Assembly (NCBI RefSeq): GCF_004362245.1
Contig: NZ_SNWM01000001.1
Coordinates: forward strand, 124,001 to 188,000
DNA: 64,000 nt
From: Pedobacter duraquae
Lineage (GTDB): Bacteria > Bacteroidota > Bacteroidia > Sphingobacteriales > Sphingobacteriaceae
Direction: 5' to 3'
This document shows positions 7,744 through 16,402 of the stretch, one piece after another. Position numbers and translations under genes: made by a program. Each line of letters starts with the position of its first letter. Position 1 is the stretch's first letter. Under the pieces are notes generated by a model. The model saw nothing but the letters and a program-made list of their open reading frames with translations, ran no database searches and was not told where the DNA came from.

Positions 7744-10113
7744 TTACTGATACTTTAAAGCGTCAATTGGATTTGCTTTCGTCACTTTAACAGATTGCAG
7801 ACTTACTGTTAACATAGCTATTAAAACAGATAAAGTGACGGCCATGGCAAATGGCAATACAGAAATTGAGACCCTATATTCAAATGCCGAGAGCCATTTA
7901 TCTACGATAATATACGCCAATGGAAAAGCAATAAGATTTGCCATAACCACAAGTTTTATGAAATCTCTGTTTAGCAGCGTCAGGATGTTTACGGTGCTGG
8001 CCCCTAAAACTTTTCGGATACTAATTTCTCTTTTACGCTGCTCGGCCATAAATAAGGCAAGCCCCAATAGCCCCAAACAAGAAATAAAGATCGCGAAGCC
8101 ACCGAACCAATTAGATAACGTTCCCAGTAGTTGTTCATTTTTGAATTTCAAAGCAAAAGATTCATCAACAAATTTCCGGTCCACAGGGTAGTTAGGTTCG
8201 ATCTGCTGAACGGCCTCGTCAATTTTCGTTAGTGAGATTTCGATGTTTGCGGATGGATTTAATCGGATCAGAATAGTTTCTGCGCCGCTATATTGAACTG
8301 GGTAGAACATCATTGGTGCGGCCCTTTGATAGGCGGACTCTACGATGAAATCTTTAACAATACCCATAATTGTCCAGCTCTTGTCATTCCATTTAAGCAC
8401 TTTTCCTACAGGATCTTTCAAGCCCATCATAGCCACTGCTGATTCATTGATCAGCATATGCGTCATATCATTGGGAAACTGGGCGGAAAACTCCTTGCCG
8501 GAAATCAATTGGGTACCAATGGTTTCCACAAAATCGTAGCCTACTCCTCTGTGGTTAAATAAAACATCCTGTTTCAACTCTTTTCCTGGCCATTCAACAT
8601 CCATCGTATTATTGCCGCCCTCATTAATATCATAACTAAAAAATGAAACTGAACTGGCAGCACCAGATTTTAGTAAATTCTGTTTAAGGAGGTTGAGTTT
8701 ATTTTGATCCCGAAGATTTCCTTGTACAGCTACCTGTAACAGGTTATGACTATCGTAACCAATTGGTTTCTGTTGTATAAATGAGAGTTGCTGGTAAATC
8801 ACAGCGGTGCAGATTATCGTGCACACTGCAAATACAAACTGAAAAACAACTAATACTTTTCTGATAGACACAGCACTTCCAACTTTTAGATTAAGTCCCT
8901 TCAGTACTTTTACTGGTTCGAATGAAGACAGGTAAAGTGCAGGGTAACTTCCTGCAATCAACCCGGTGAAAAGCATTAAGACGATGAGGAATGGCCAGAA
9001 CATCCAGTTATCGAAAGGAATAATTAGATGCAGATCCAGGAGTTGGTTAAAGTAAGGTAGAGCCACCTCCGTCAACAGAAGTGCCAACATGGTGCTCATT
9101 GCGGCCAGAATCAAAGATTCGAGCAGGAATTGGCTAATTAATGACTTGCGTGTAGACCCAATTGCTTTTCTTACACCAACTTCCTTCGCCCTTTTTTCAG
9201 AGCTTGCTGTGGACAGGTTCATGAAATTGACGCAGGCAATCATCAAGATACAGACAGCCAATAACATAAATATGCGGAGTTGATCGATTTTACCACCCAC
9301 AGAATTACCGTTCTCAAATTGGTCGTAAAGGTGCCATTTATCCAATGGAAACAAAAGTGCCTTAGCAGTATTTCCATTTTGATTACGCTTATAAATGTCC
9401 TTAATCTGTGCATTAGCTTGATCATAAGGCGCATTATTTTTAAGCTGCACGAGGGTCAAACACATGTTGTTACCCCAATTCCTATCCCTCACCCAAGGTT
9501 CGCGCTTTTCGAATAGTGCCCAATTCATCAGGTACTGAAACTGAATACTGCTGTTGGCTGGTACATCTTCAATGATAGCTTCGACTTTTAATACATTTGT
9601 ATTATCCAGCTTTACAGTTTTGTTGATCGGGTCTTCCGTTCCGAATAATTTCTCAGCGAAAGTTTTGGTCAGAATAATGCCATCCACATTTTTCAGTGCA
9701 GCATCCGGATTGCCTTTTATGAATTTATAATTAAGTATTTTGATAAAAGAAGCGTCGGTAAAGACACCTTTATCCTTTATTTTCTTGTCTCCATAGGTAA
9801 CCAAATTTGGACGAGGATAAGTTGATCGCGATGAGCGCTGCACACCGGGAATTTTTTCCCTCACTTCCTCAGCCATCACATTAGGCGTCCAGGCCCAACT
9901 GAAAATCTTGCCACTGGACGGGACATTCTGATAAACTACGTAGGTGTTCTTATGATTTTCAAAATGCTTGTCAAAACTCCATTCATAATTTACATAAAGT
10001 AAAAGAATCATACAACTTGCAAGCCCGATCCCTAAACCGCCTACATTAATAAATGTAAATCCTTTGTTCTTCCAAAGATTCCGTAATGCAATTTTTAAAT
10101 TTAATCTGAACAT
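7744..10113 (-). CDS. ABC transporter permease (FtsX/MacB_PCD type), copy 1
   Basis: 789 aa from the start chosen at 10113. There the protein begins MFRLNLKIALRNLWK, identical over that stretch to the next gene's N terminus; an upstream extension to 10212 would read through the promoter-like element. Architecture: one N-terminal TM helix (about residues 20-42), a large periplasmic MacB core, three TM helices around residues 290-420, a further TM and periplasmic domain, then three C-terminal TMs with the FtsX signature EQRKREISIRKVLGAS. No ATPase is fused, so it needs a separate ABC subunit, not encoded here. Such tandem permeases are thought to move peptides, lipoproteins or antimicrobials. 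The substrate is unknown. Confidence 0.9.
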   Translation of the reverse strand: MFRLNLKIALRNLWKNKGFTFINVGGLGIGLASCMILLLYVNYEWSFDKHFENHKNTYVVYQNVPSSGKIFSWAWTPNVMAEEVREKIPGVQRSSRSTYPRPNLVTYGDKKIKDKGVFTDASFIKILNYKFIKGNPDAALKNVDGIILTKTFAEKLFGTEDPINKTVKLDNTNVLKVEAIIEDVPANSSIQFQYLMNWALFEKREPWVRDRNWGNNMCLTLVQLKNNAPYDQANAQIKDIYKRNQNGNTAKALLFPLDKWHLYDQFENGNSVGGKIDQLRIFMLLAVCILMIACVNFMNLSTASSEKRAKEVGVRKAIGSTRKSLISQFLLESLILAAMSTMLALLLTEVALPYFNQLLDLHLIIPFDNWMFWPFLIVLMLFTGLIAGSYPALYLSSFEPVKVLKGLNLKVGSAVSIRKVLVVFQFVFAVCTIICTAVIYQQLSFIQQKPIGYDSHNLLQVAVQGNLRDQNKLNLLKQNLLKSGAASSVSFFSYDINEGGNNTMDVEWPGKELKQDVLFNHRGVGYDFVETIGTQLISGKEFSAQFPNDMTHMLINESAVAMMGLKDPVGKVLKWNDKSWTIMGIVKDFIVESAYQRAAPMMFYPVQYSGAETILIRLNPSANIEISLTKIDEAVQQIEPNYPVDRKFVDESFALKFKNEQLLGTLSNWFGGFAIFISCLGLLGLALFMAEQRKREISIRKVLGASTVNILTLLNRDFIKLVVMANLIAFPLAYIIVDKWLSAFEYRVSISVLPFAMAVTLSVLIAMLTVSLQSVKVTKANPIDALKYQ

Positions 10114-10180
10114 AACTACTGATAAATATATGAAATCGACTCCACTCGTATCTTTGTTGGAGAGGATTGACTTGTGGTTT

Positions 10181-10196
10181 ACCAAGGACGTGCCAA
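10181..10196 (-). promoter_or_regulatory. Sigma-54-like promoter element upstream of permease copy 1
   Basis: On the minus strand the sequence reads TTGGCACGTCCTTGGT. It has a GG (-24-like, TTGGCACG) followed by ten bases and GT where sigma-54 promoters normally have GC. It lies about 68 bp upstream of the permease start, and the same element recurs at 12740-12755. The off-consensus -12 dinucleotide makes this a candidate, not a firm call. Confidence 0.45.
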
Positions 10197-10258
10197 GGTT
10201 ACACATAAACACAAAACACTGTTATACAAACACATAAAAAAACAAAAAATCACATGAT

Positions 10259-10293
10259 GTTCACTATCGTTCAGTTAATGCGCGCCAACGAAC
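10259..10293. promoter_or_regulatory. Conserved GTTC-N27-GAAC element (enhancer-like), copy 1
   Basis: GTTCACTATCG begins at 10259 and is followed by TTCAGTT and a closing GAAC at 10290-10293. The copy at 12818-12852 has the same arm spacing of exactly 27 bases and shares ACTATCG and CAGTT. It lies about 65 bp upstream of the promoter-like element, the position expected for an enhancer-binding activator site. Confidence 0.45.
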
Positions 10294-10302
10294 ACTAATT
10301 TG

Positions 10303-12675
10303 TTATTCGTAACTCAACGCATTAACAGGGTTGGCGGTTGCTGATTTGTAAGATTGAAAACACACGGTAAGGAATGCAATAAAAATCGCTGCGAAAATTG
10401 CTGTTGCCATAATTGATAAAGAAATTGCAATCCTAAATTCGAAGGCACTGAGCCATTTTTCCATTAAAATAAATGATAATGGAGTTCCAATAGCTGCAGC
10501 AATCGCCACCATTTTAAGAAACGAAAGTGCTAAAAGCTGCATAATATTTCCTACAGGTGCACCCAGTACCCGGCGCACGGCAAATTCCTTTGTACGCTGC
10601 TCTGCACTATAAGCAACCAAACCATAAAGCCCCATGCAGGATATCAAGATAGCGATGCCACCGAAGAAATTGGCTAACATACCCAAAATCCTTTCTGCTT
10701 GAAGTTTTTGAGTTAATAAGTCGTCAACAAAACTTATTTCTATAGGATTCTGTTTTTCTATCGATTTCGTTATTATATTGATCACATCCATATTATGTGT
10801 TAAACTATTTTCAGGATTAAGTCGCATGTTGATATTTCCGGCTTCGGTTTTACTAAAGTTAATCACCATAGGTTTTCCGGAATAAAATGGAGAATCCCAT
10901 ATAAAATCCTTGAAGACACCGATTACTTTAAGATGTTGGCCGAAGAGTTCTATAGTTGTTCCGAGCGGATTTTTTAATTTCATCATACGGACAGCCTTAG
11001 CACTAATTATAATTGAAGCACTATCAGACGCCAGTTCTTTAGAAAAATCACGTCCTTCGATCAATTCAACACCTGTTGTTTTTACGAAATCATATTGTGT
11101 TTGAAGGCGGTTAAAGACTATTTCCTTACCCCTATCATCCATGCCTGGCCATTTGAGTCCGAAAAACCAATTGCTAACGCTAGTCATACTTTGCGATGAT
11201 TGATTTACCGCCACGACGGCTCCCGATTTCAACAATTGTGTTTTAAGGAAGTCGAATTTAGAATACAGCTCACCATTCTGTGACATCTCAGCTAACATTG
11301 CAGATTGATAACCTATGGGCTTATTTTTAATAAATTGTAATTGCTTATAAATTACAAGCGTTGCTACAATTAGAATAATGGCAAAGCTAAACTGTACGAC
11401 AACCAAAATTTGCCTGATATTAATTGACAATAAGCTTGACCTACTGTTTCTTTTGCTCAGCGCCTGTTTTGGATCAAATGACGACAGGTAAAATGCCGGG
11501 TACACTCCTGCCAGTCCACCAGTAATCATTGCAATAGCTGCAATGCCAAACCAATACGCCGTGTTGCCGTAGTCAATTTCTAAATGTATTTTGAGAAAGC
11601 TGTTAAACAGAGGCAAACTGGCTTCGACAATGATGATAGCTAACAATACCGAGACAACGGTAAGCAATAATGCTTCCGTAAGAAATTGAGTTACCAGAGA
11701 GGCACGTGTAGCGCCAATCGTTTTTTTAATACCGACCTCTTTAACTCTTCTGGCCGATTTAGCGGTAGCCATATTGATAAAGTTAATGCAGGCAATTAAT
11801 AATATCCCACAGGCCAAGCCGATGAACAGATATACCCGTTCGATTTCACCACCAATACTTTTCCCATTAAGGAACTGCCCGTGCAAATGTGTCTCCACAT
11901 AAGGGAAAAGGAAATTCTCTGCGCGTTGTTCTTTATAATTTTCGTTAAATAACTTTTTTACTTTGGCATTGATTCTATCAATTTTGGCTGGATCATCTAC
12001 TTTCGCCATTGCTAAAAAGTTAAAGTTTCCCCAACCTGGATTTTTGACATAGTCATTAATACTTTTGAAGAATTCCCAGGACATTAAATAATCAAACTTG
12101 AGGGAACTATTGGAAGGCAAATTTTTAATCACGCCGGTTACTTTCAGGTTTTGTGCATTTTGGTATCGCACTAGTCTTCCCATTACATCAGTGCTGCCAA
12201 ATAATAACTTCGCAGTTTCTGCAGTCAAGATGATGCCATCGGGCGAACGCAGGGCTGTTTTAGGATTTCCAACAATGAATTCGTAGTAGAAAATATCCAA
12301 TATTTCTTGATCTGCAAAAAGATCTTTCCTCTTAAAAATTTTCTCCCCGTTGGCGATTACCGACCTGTCACCACCACCAATTCTTGCAATTTTACTTACT
12401 TCTGGAATCTGTTCCCGTATCACCCCAGCAATCCCATCACCAGGAGATCCGCCAGTGCTGGTAATTTTGCCAGTTGCATCCTGAAAGTTGGTCATGACCT
12501 GATAAACCTGATCCGAATCCTTGAAATACCTGTCGAAACTAACTTCATACTTAACATACAATAAAAGCAGCAAGCAGGCTGATAAACCAACCCCCAGCCC
12601 TATGATATTGATGAATGATGCAGTTTTATCCTTCCAAAGGTTGCGTAATGCGATTTTTAAGTTTAATCTGAACAT
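10303..12675 (-). CDS. ABC transporter permease (FtsX/MacB_PCD type), copy 2
   Basis: 790-aa paralogue of the downstream permease with the same plan: TM1 near residues 20-42, periplasmic MacB-type core, central TM cluster with GIKKTIGATRASLVTQFL, second periplasmic region, and C-terminal TMs with EQRTKEFAVRRVLGAP. The start at 12675 aligns with copy 1. The two genes lie head to tail, but the 189-bp gap contains a second full promoter/enhancer-like set, so they may be separately transcribed yet co-regulated. No ABC ATPase lies next to them. Confidence 0.9.
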   Translation of the reverse strand: MFRLNLKIALRNLWKDKTASFINIIGLGVGLSACLLLLLYVKYEVSFDRYFKDSDQVYQVMTNFQDATGKITSTGGSPGDGIAGVIREQIPEVSKIARIGGGDRSVIANGEKIFKRKDLFADQEILDIFYYEFIVGNPKTALRSPDGIILTAETAKLLFGSTDVMGRLVRYQNAQNLKVTGVIKNLPSNSSLKFDYLMSWEFFKSINDYVKNPGWGNFNFLAMAKVDDPAKIDRINAKVKKLFNENYKEQRAENFLFPYVETHLHGQFLNGKSIGGEIERVYLFIGLACGILLIACINFINMATAKSARRVKEVGIKKTIGATRASLVTQFLTEALLLTVVSVLLAIIIVEASLPLFNSFLKIHLEIDYGNTAYWFGIAAIAMITGGLAGVYPAFYLSSFDPKQALSKRNSRSSLLSINIRQILVVVQFSFAIILIVATLVIYKQLQFIKNKPIGYQSAMLAEMSQNGELYSKFDFLKTQLLKSGAVVAVNQSSQSMTSVSNWFFGLKWPGMDDRGKEIVFNRLQTQYDFVKTTGVELIEGRDFSKELASDSASIIISAKAVRMMKLKNPLGTTIELFGQHLKVIGVFKDFIWDSPFYSGKPMVINFSKTEAGNINMRLNPENSLTHNMDVINIITKSIEKQNPIEISFVDDLLTQKLQAERILGMLANFFGGIAILISCMGLYGLVAYSAEQRTKEFAVRRVLGAPVGNIMQLLALSFLKMVAIAAAIGTPLSFILMEKWLSAFEFRIAISLSIMATAIFAAIFIAFLTVCFQSYKSATANPVNALSYE

Positions 12676-12739
12676 AATCTTACAATAAATATATGAAATC
12701 CGAACAACCTACATGATGTTGGTTACTGTGTGCCTATTT

Positions 12740-12755
12740 ACTAAGGACGTGCCAA
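12740..12755 (-). promoter_or_regulatory. Sigma-54-like promoter element upstream of permease copy 2
   Basis: Minus-strand TTGGCACGTCCTTAGT lies 65 bp upstream of the permease start. It matches the element at 10181-10196 at all but one of 16 positions, whereas the surrounding sequence has diverged. The conserved GG-N10-GT spacing recalls a -24/-12 promoter with an off-consensus -12. Confidence 0.45.
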
Positions 12756-12817
12756 ATCAAAACTCAATAATAAACTATTGACAAATAGATAGTTAAACAA
12801 TATTCTATCTAAAATAC

Positions 12818-12852
12818 GTTCACTATCGGGCAGTTGGTGACCGTGTATGAAC
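12818..12852. promoter_or_regulatory. Conserved GTTC-N27-GAAC element (enhancer-like), copy 2
   Basis: GTTCACTATCG at 12818, CAGTT shortly after, and GAAC at 12849-12852, with the same 27-base spacing as the copy at 10259-10293. It lies 63 bp upstream of the promoter-like element of permease copy 2. It is a candidate binding site for a shared activator. Confidence 0.45.
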
Positions 12853-12854
12853 AG

Positions 12855-13040
12855 TTAGTCTACAGGAACTATCTGCCGGATTTCATTATTGGTAAAATCC
12901 ATTGTTTTTTCTTCCAAATTATAATGGACGTCCAAATACTGGTGAAGGAATGCGATCAGCCTTTTAGCGCGCTGACTTTGATTTTGAGATTTATTTACTT
13001 TAAATGTTTTGTAATCTTGAGGGACATTGTGGCTCCACAT
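12855..13040 (-). CDS. Possible small protein or 3' remnant
   Basis: 61 codons from an ATG at 13040. The frame stays open for 14 more codons upstream (to a TGA near 13083) without another ATG, and those codons (QYQIFDLQDM) read like natural protein. It may therefore be the tail of a decayed gene, or a small gene with an unusual start. The protein is Gln/Asn/Lys-rich, soluble, and not recognised. It lies on the same strand as the DUF416 gene just upstream and ends 2 bp from the enhancer-like element. No clear ribosome-binding site is seen. Confidence 0.3.
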   Translation of the reverse strand: MWSHNVPQDYKTFKVNKSQNQSQRAKRLIAFLHQYLDVHYNLEEKTMDFTNNEIRQIVPVD

Positions 13041-13118
13041 GTCTTGTAAATCAAAAATCTGATATTGACTATTTTTCAGTAGTCAAGCCATTCCTATACT
13101 TTTAAAGCGTTTATCAGA

Positions 13119-13610
13119 TTAAAAAATCGCTAATAAGCGTTTACATTCTTCCATTATCGCTGCGTTGCTGTCCAGGTCGTCTACGCTTACGATGGAATCC
13201 GCTTCGCCTGATTTAAAAGCTACAGTGTCAATCCTATATATGGCAATATTTACAATATGGTCAGACTCCCTATCTGTTAGATATTCAAGTAACTCAAAAA
13301 TAGCGCATGATGCATTCATTGCCGTAGTAGAATCTAAATCTTCAGACTCGTCTACATCAGGAATATTTTCTTCAAGATCCTCTAAGTCTAAGGTCATTTC
13401 AAGTGTCTCAGCATTCTGATCTCTATTTTCCTTGCAGAAAGTGATCGCCTCTTTCATCAACGTAATATTACCATAGTCTTCGGCCTTGGAAAAAGATATA
13501 TAATCAGGAAGAAGCTGTTCACAAATAGACACACTGAAATCAACGAGTTGTCCATGACTGGATTGGTTGATCTTTTCTTTTATTATATTTTTAAATTCTG
13601 CTTGTGTCAT
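13119..13610 (-). CDS. DUF416 family protein (YjaG-like)
   Basis: 163 aa from the ATG at 13610 (MTQAEFKNI). A longer frame to 13664 would overlap the upstream DUF3667 gene and adds unconserved residues. The sequence has the DUF416 pattern: an all-helical protein beginning with a helix pair ending CEQLLPDY, an acidic middle (LEDLEENIPDVDESEDLDS), then NASCAIFELLEYL. The family's function is unknown. The acidic linker is notable. The start lies 24 bp after the DUF3667 stop, so the two are probably co-transcribed. Confidence 0.75.
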   Translation of the reverse strand: MTQAEFKNIIKEKINQSSHGQLVDFSVSICEQLLPDYISFSKAEDYGNITLMKEAITFCKENRDQNAETLEMTLDLEDLEENIPDVDESEDLDSTTAMNASCAIFELLEYLTDRESDHIVNIAIYRIDTVAFKSGEADSIVSVDDLDSNAAIMEECKRLLAIF

Positions 13611-13633
13611 ATATATCGTGTATGAAGATTTTA

Positions 13634-14380
13634 TTAATGGCCCATCATGGCAATAATACCCCAAACCACTCCGGCAAGAACTGATAAGAGTAGATAAGAA
13701 ATAGGTACCATAATGCTTCGTAGCAACAGTCCCTTTTTAGAATAGCCTGAGCGGGAGAAAAACTGATGATAAAACCACATGGGATAAATTAAACTGCATG
13801 GATATAAGATGGTATAATAAATCAAAGCCACGCCCGATTTATTTGTGTAAAAAACCGTTACAAAAACAAACACTAAATTGATTACCAACTCTGCAGCCGT
13901 TTTATAAGAGTTCAGCACGAGGTGTTCTGAATAATTGAACTTTGCTTTCCGAAACCAAAGATAACTTAACAATGAATAAAGTGGGATTGTAATAATTAAA
14001 ACAATCTTTGGGTAGTTGGTGAAAAATTTTTGGAGAGCATTCATTTCTTCGACACTTTCTTTTGGAAGAACATCCAGCATACTGAAGTGGCTGTAGCCGG
14101 AAATCAGCGTCGAGACAGCAACGAGCGTAAGTAGCAAAGTAATAAAATTGAAGAAATTTGCTCTTTTGCCTAGCAAATATTCCCTAACACTATGTCCGGG
14201 CCTTGTGAACAGATCCTTTAAGGTCTTTAGGATTCCCTTGTCAACATGCCATACACCATGAACCACATCGTGCTCCACAAAATGTTTTAATGAATATCTG
14301 TGCGTTGAAGCCTTCTGACCGCAATGACCACAAAATGGCGTTGCCAACTTTTGGTGGCAATTTAAACATAAACCGTCCAT
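13634..14380 (-). CDS. DUF3667 domain membrane protein, copy 1
   Basis: 248 aa. It begins with a compact double-Cys zinc ribbon (CLNCHQKLATPFCGHCGQ, residues 5-22). The DUF3667 signature follows (HFVEHDVVHGVWHVDKGIL and RPGHSVREYLLGKRANFFNFI), then four or so TM helices between about residues 85 and 245. It is an inner-membrane protein of unknown function, typical of Bacteroidota. A paralogue with the same layout lies at 18380-19096 on the other strand. It sits 11 bp downstream of a small membrane protein gene in the same direction. Confidence 0.87.
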   Translation of the reverse strand: MDGLCLNCHQKLATPFCGHCGQKASTHRYSLKHFVEHDVVHGVWHVDKGILKTLKDLFTRPGHSVREYLLGKRANFFNFITLLLTLVAVSTLISGYSHFSMLDVLPKESVEEMNALQKFFTNYPKIVLIITIPLYSLLSYLWFRKAKFNYSEHLVLNSYKTAAELVINLVFVFVTVFYTNKSGVALIYYTILYPCSLIYPMWFYHQFFSRSGYSKKGLLLRSIMVPISYLLLSVLAGVVWGIIAMMGH

Positions 14381-14391
14381 AGTTCTTACAA

Positions 14392-14640
14392 TTAGGCTTC
14401 GTTCCTAGATTTGATTTCTTTGTTCACATCACCATATCCCTTATAAATGACAAGGAAAATAGGGACAAATACCAGGGGGAAAAATGTGAATATGCTGGTT
14501 CCCTTTCTGATAGTTACCACAACACCTGCTCCAACCATCATAATGATGATTGCGATGTAGGCGCCTACCATTGCTCCGCGTTTTTTCTTTTCAATGCTTA
14601 GCTCTTCCAGAGATAATTCAGAGAGTATAGTCGTTTTCAA
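14392..14640 (-). CDS. Small membrane protein, probable TTG start
   Basis: 82 aa if translation starts at the TTG at 14640, giving KTTILSELSLEELSIEKKK followed by two TM helices (GAYIAIIIMMVGAGVVV and FTFFPLVFVPIFLVIY). That layout matches small Bacteroidota proteins often labelled redox-active disulfide protein 2, although no Cys pair is present. An ATG-started extension to 14793 (133 aa) is possible but adds unconserved sequence. It precedes the DUF3667 gene by 11 bp and is likely in the same operon. Function unknown. Confidence 0.55.
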   Translation of the reverse strand: MKTTILSELSLEELSIEKKKRGAMVGAYIAIIIMMVGAGVVVTIRKGTSIFTFFPLVFVPIFLVIYKGYGDVNKEIKSRNEA

Positions 14641-14899
14641 ATGAGTTACGTTTATAGGATGATTCCCCAAATATAATAAACACACCCAGACTATGAAATT
14701 CAAATGCGCTTTTCCTAAGGTGAAAGCCAGAACGCTTCCGCAAGTGATCGTGTTACAAATACTGGTGTTTAAATTCAACCAGTGCGGGGGCAACCTATTA
14801 TAAAGCAGGTTACATTTTTATATACTGATAGCAAAAAGGTGTCCAAATCTACCCTTTATATTGTCCGAAAGACACCCTATCACAGCAATATTTAGACAA

Positions 14900-14907
14900 T
14901 ATATTTG
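14900..14907 (+). promoter_or_regulatory. Candidate Bacteroidota -7 element
   Basis: TATATTTG matches the Bacteroidota -7 consensus TAnnTTTG and lies 18 bp before the DinB start codon at 14926. No clear -33 TTG is found at the usual distance, so support is moderate. Confidence 0.3.
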
Positions 14908-14925
14908 TTATCTAGATCTTGACAA

Positions 14926-15591
14926 ATGAAAACAACAATCACCTCGCTCCTATTTGCAACGTTCGCTTTGAGCAGCAACAGTTATGCACAAGAAAAGAAA
15001 GATGACCAACAGGCAACGGCATCTAACTCCGTGACCAAACAAATAGCTCTTACTGCACAGGAGCGTGATTATGCAATTAAGTTGTTAATGGAAACTGAAA
15101 AGGGTGTTTACAACGCGATAAAGGGACTGAGTGAAACACAATTAAAATTTAAACCTGCGCAAGATAAATGGAGCGTTGAAGAGTGTGTAAAGCACATCGC
15201 GGCAGCTGAAGAAAGTCTTTGGGCAATGGTTGACGCATCACTGAAACAAAACGAGAATCCAGATAAAAGGTCAGATATCAAATTTACGGATCAGGAACTT
15301 GTCAATGCGGTAGAAGATCGATCTCACAAATCCAAGACATTTGCAGCTTTAGAGCCTTCCAATTCGCCTTATAAATCGGAAGCTGAGGCTTTAGCGGCAT
15401 TTCAGCTAAACCGAGATAAATTGATCAATTTTGTAAGAAAGACTCAAATAAATCTGAGGAATCATGTTTCTGTCTTACCTATTGGCACTTATGATGCTTA
15501 CCAGTTTATATTGCTCATCTCCGCACACACGAACAGGCACACGCAGCAAATTGATGAAGTTAAAGCTAGTGTTGCCTTTCCAAAGCGATAG
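14926..15591 (+). CDS. Exported DinB-like four-helix protein
   Basis: 221 aa with a Sec signal peptide (cleavage after about residue 21, NSYAQ). The mature part is a DinB_2-type four-helix bundle. Metal-site histidines are visible in KWSVEECVKHIAAAEESLW (around residue 97) and near the C terminus in SAHTNRHTQQIDEV. DinB-like proteins often act as metal-dependent thiol transferases. The exported location is less usual and the substrate unknown. The gene stands alone, convergent with the methyltransferase. Confidence 0.87.
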   Translation: MKTTITSLLFATFALSSNSYAQEKKDDQQATASNSVTKQIALTAQERDYAIKLLMETEKGVYNAIKGLSETQLKFKPAQDKWSVEECVKHIAAAEESLWAMVDASLKQNENPDKRSDIKFTDQELVNAVEDRSHKSKTFAALEPSNSPYKSEAEALAAFQLNRDKLINFVRKTQINLRNHVSVLPIGTYDAYQFILLISAHTNRHTQQIDEVKASVAFPKR

Positions 15592-15610
15592 AACCTTACA
15601 GACTCCGGAA

Positions 15611-16216
15611 TTAGCCAAATTTCGCTAACCATACCGTATCATAATTACATTCCGGATCTTTTTCCACGTGTTCTATTACTGTGAAATTGTTTGATTGTAA
15701 GAGGTCCAGATATTCTTTTGGATCCAAAGAAGCGTGGAACAGATTTTCGCCACCATTCATTCCCCATGCTTCACCACGTTCAGTACCTGATGTGAATAGT
15801 AAAATTCCCCCGGGCTTAAGATGCGATGCGAAACGTGCGAACATTGCAGGTTGTTCTGCTGCTGATAAATGAAAAAAGCTATGCCAGGCGATGATTGCAT
15901 CAAATTGCCTTTTTAAATTGAGCAATCGCATATCTTGCAAAATAAATGTTGTAGTTGGGAAATTTGCCTGCGCGATTTTTAGTATTTCTTCACTCGCATC
16001 CACACCAATTATAGCCATATTATTACGCGATAGATACTCCAGAATTGGTTTTCCTGTACCGCAGCCTAAATCTAAAACTAAGGCATTTTTAGGCAACAGA
16101 CTAATTAAGCGCTCTAAGTATTTTTGTTCTAGTAGCCCGTTAATCCTGTTTTCTGCAAACCAGGCAGCAATCTTATCATAAACCCGATAAACATTATTCC
16201 TTTCTCCTTTTTCCAT
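15611..16216 (-). CDS. Class I SAM-dependent methyltransferase
   Basis: 201 aa. SAM-binding motif I is LVLDLGCGTGKPILEYL (about residues 46-62), the acidic motif II is IIGVDAS, and the motif III/IV region holds FDAIIAWHSFFHL. It belongs to the Methyltransf_25/11 type, with no clue to the acceptor. No membrane or signal sequence. The start at 16216 follows an AGGAGAAA-like purine-rich coding region (MEKGERN), and no better upstream start is seen. Confidence 0.9.
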   Translation of the reverse strand: MEKGERNNVYRVYDKIAAWFAENRINGLLEQKYLERLISLLPKNALVLDLGCGTGKPILEYLSRNNMAIIGVDASEEILKIAQANFPTTTFILQDMRLLNLKRQFDAIIAWHSFFHLSAAEQPAMFARFASHLKPGGILLFTSGTERGEAWGMNGGENLFHASLDPKEYLDLLQSNNFTVIEHVEKDPECNYDTVWLAKFG

Positions 16217-16402
16217 AATAACCTGATAAGACCGGATGAATACATCAACGCTGATTTTGAACCTTCAATATTCAGAAATAATCATCCATAAATTTAACTC
16301 AAATCAATGTTTTTCCAGCAGGAAACGATGGTATATTTTGTCGACAGGGAAATAAATTTTATCTTAATGTTGATTATACTTTCAGTATGCCTATATAACA
16401 TT

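Noticed and set aside
7744..12675. The two permeases as a MacB ATPase-permease fusion
   Set aside because: No Walker A/B or ABC signature is present. Both are permease-only.
12834..13049. Plus-strand 71-codon ORF opposite the small minus-strand frame
   Set aside because: Hydrophobic shadow frame. It overlaps the conserved enhancer-like element and has no start signals.
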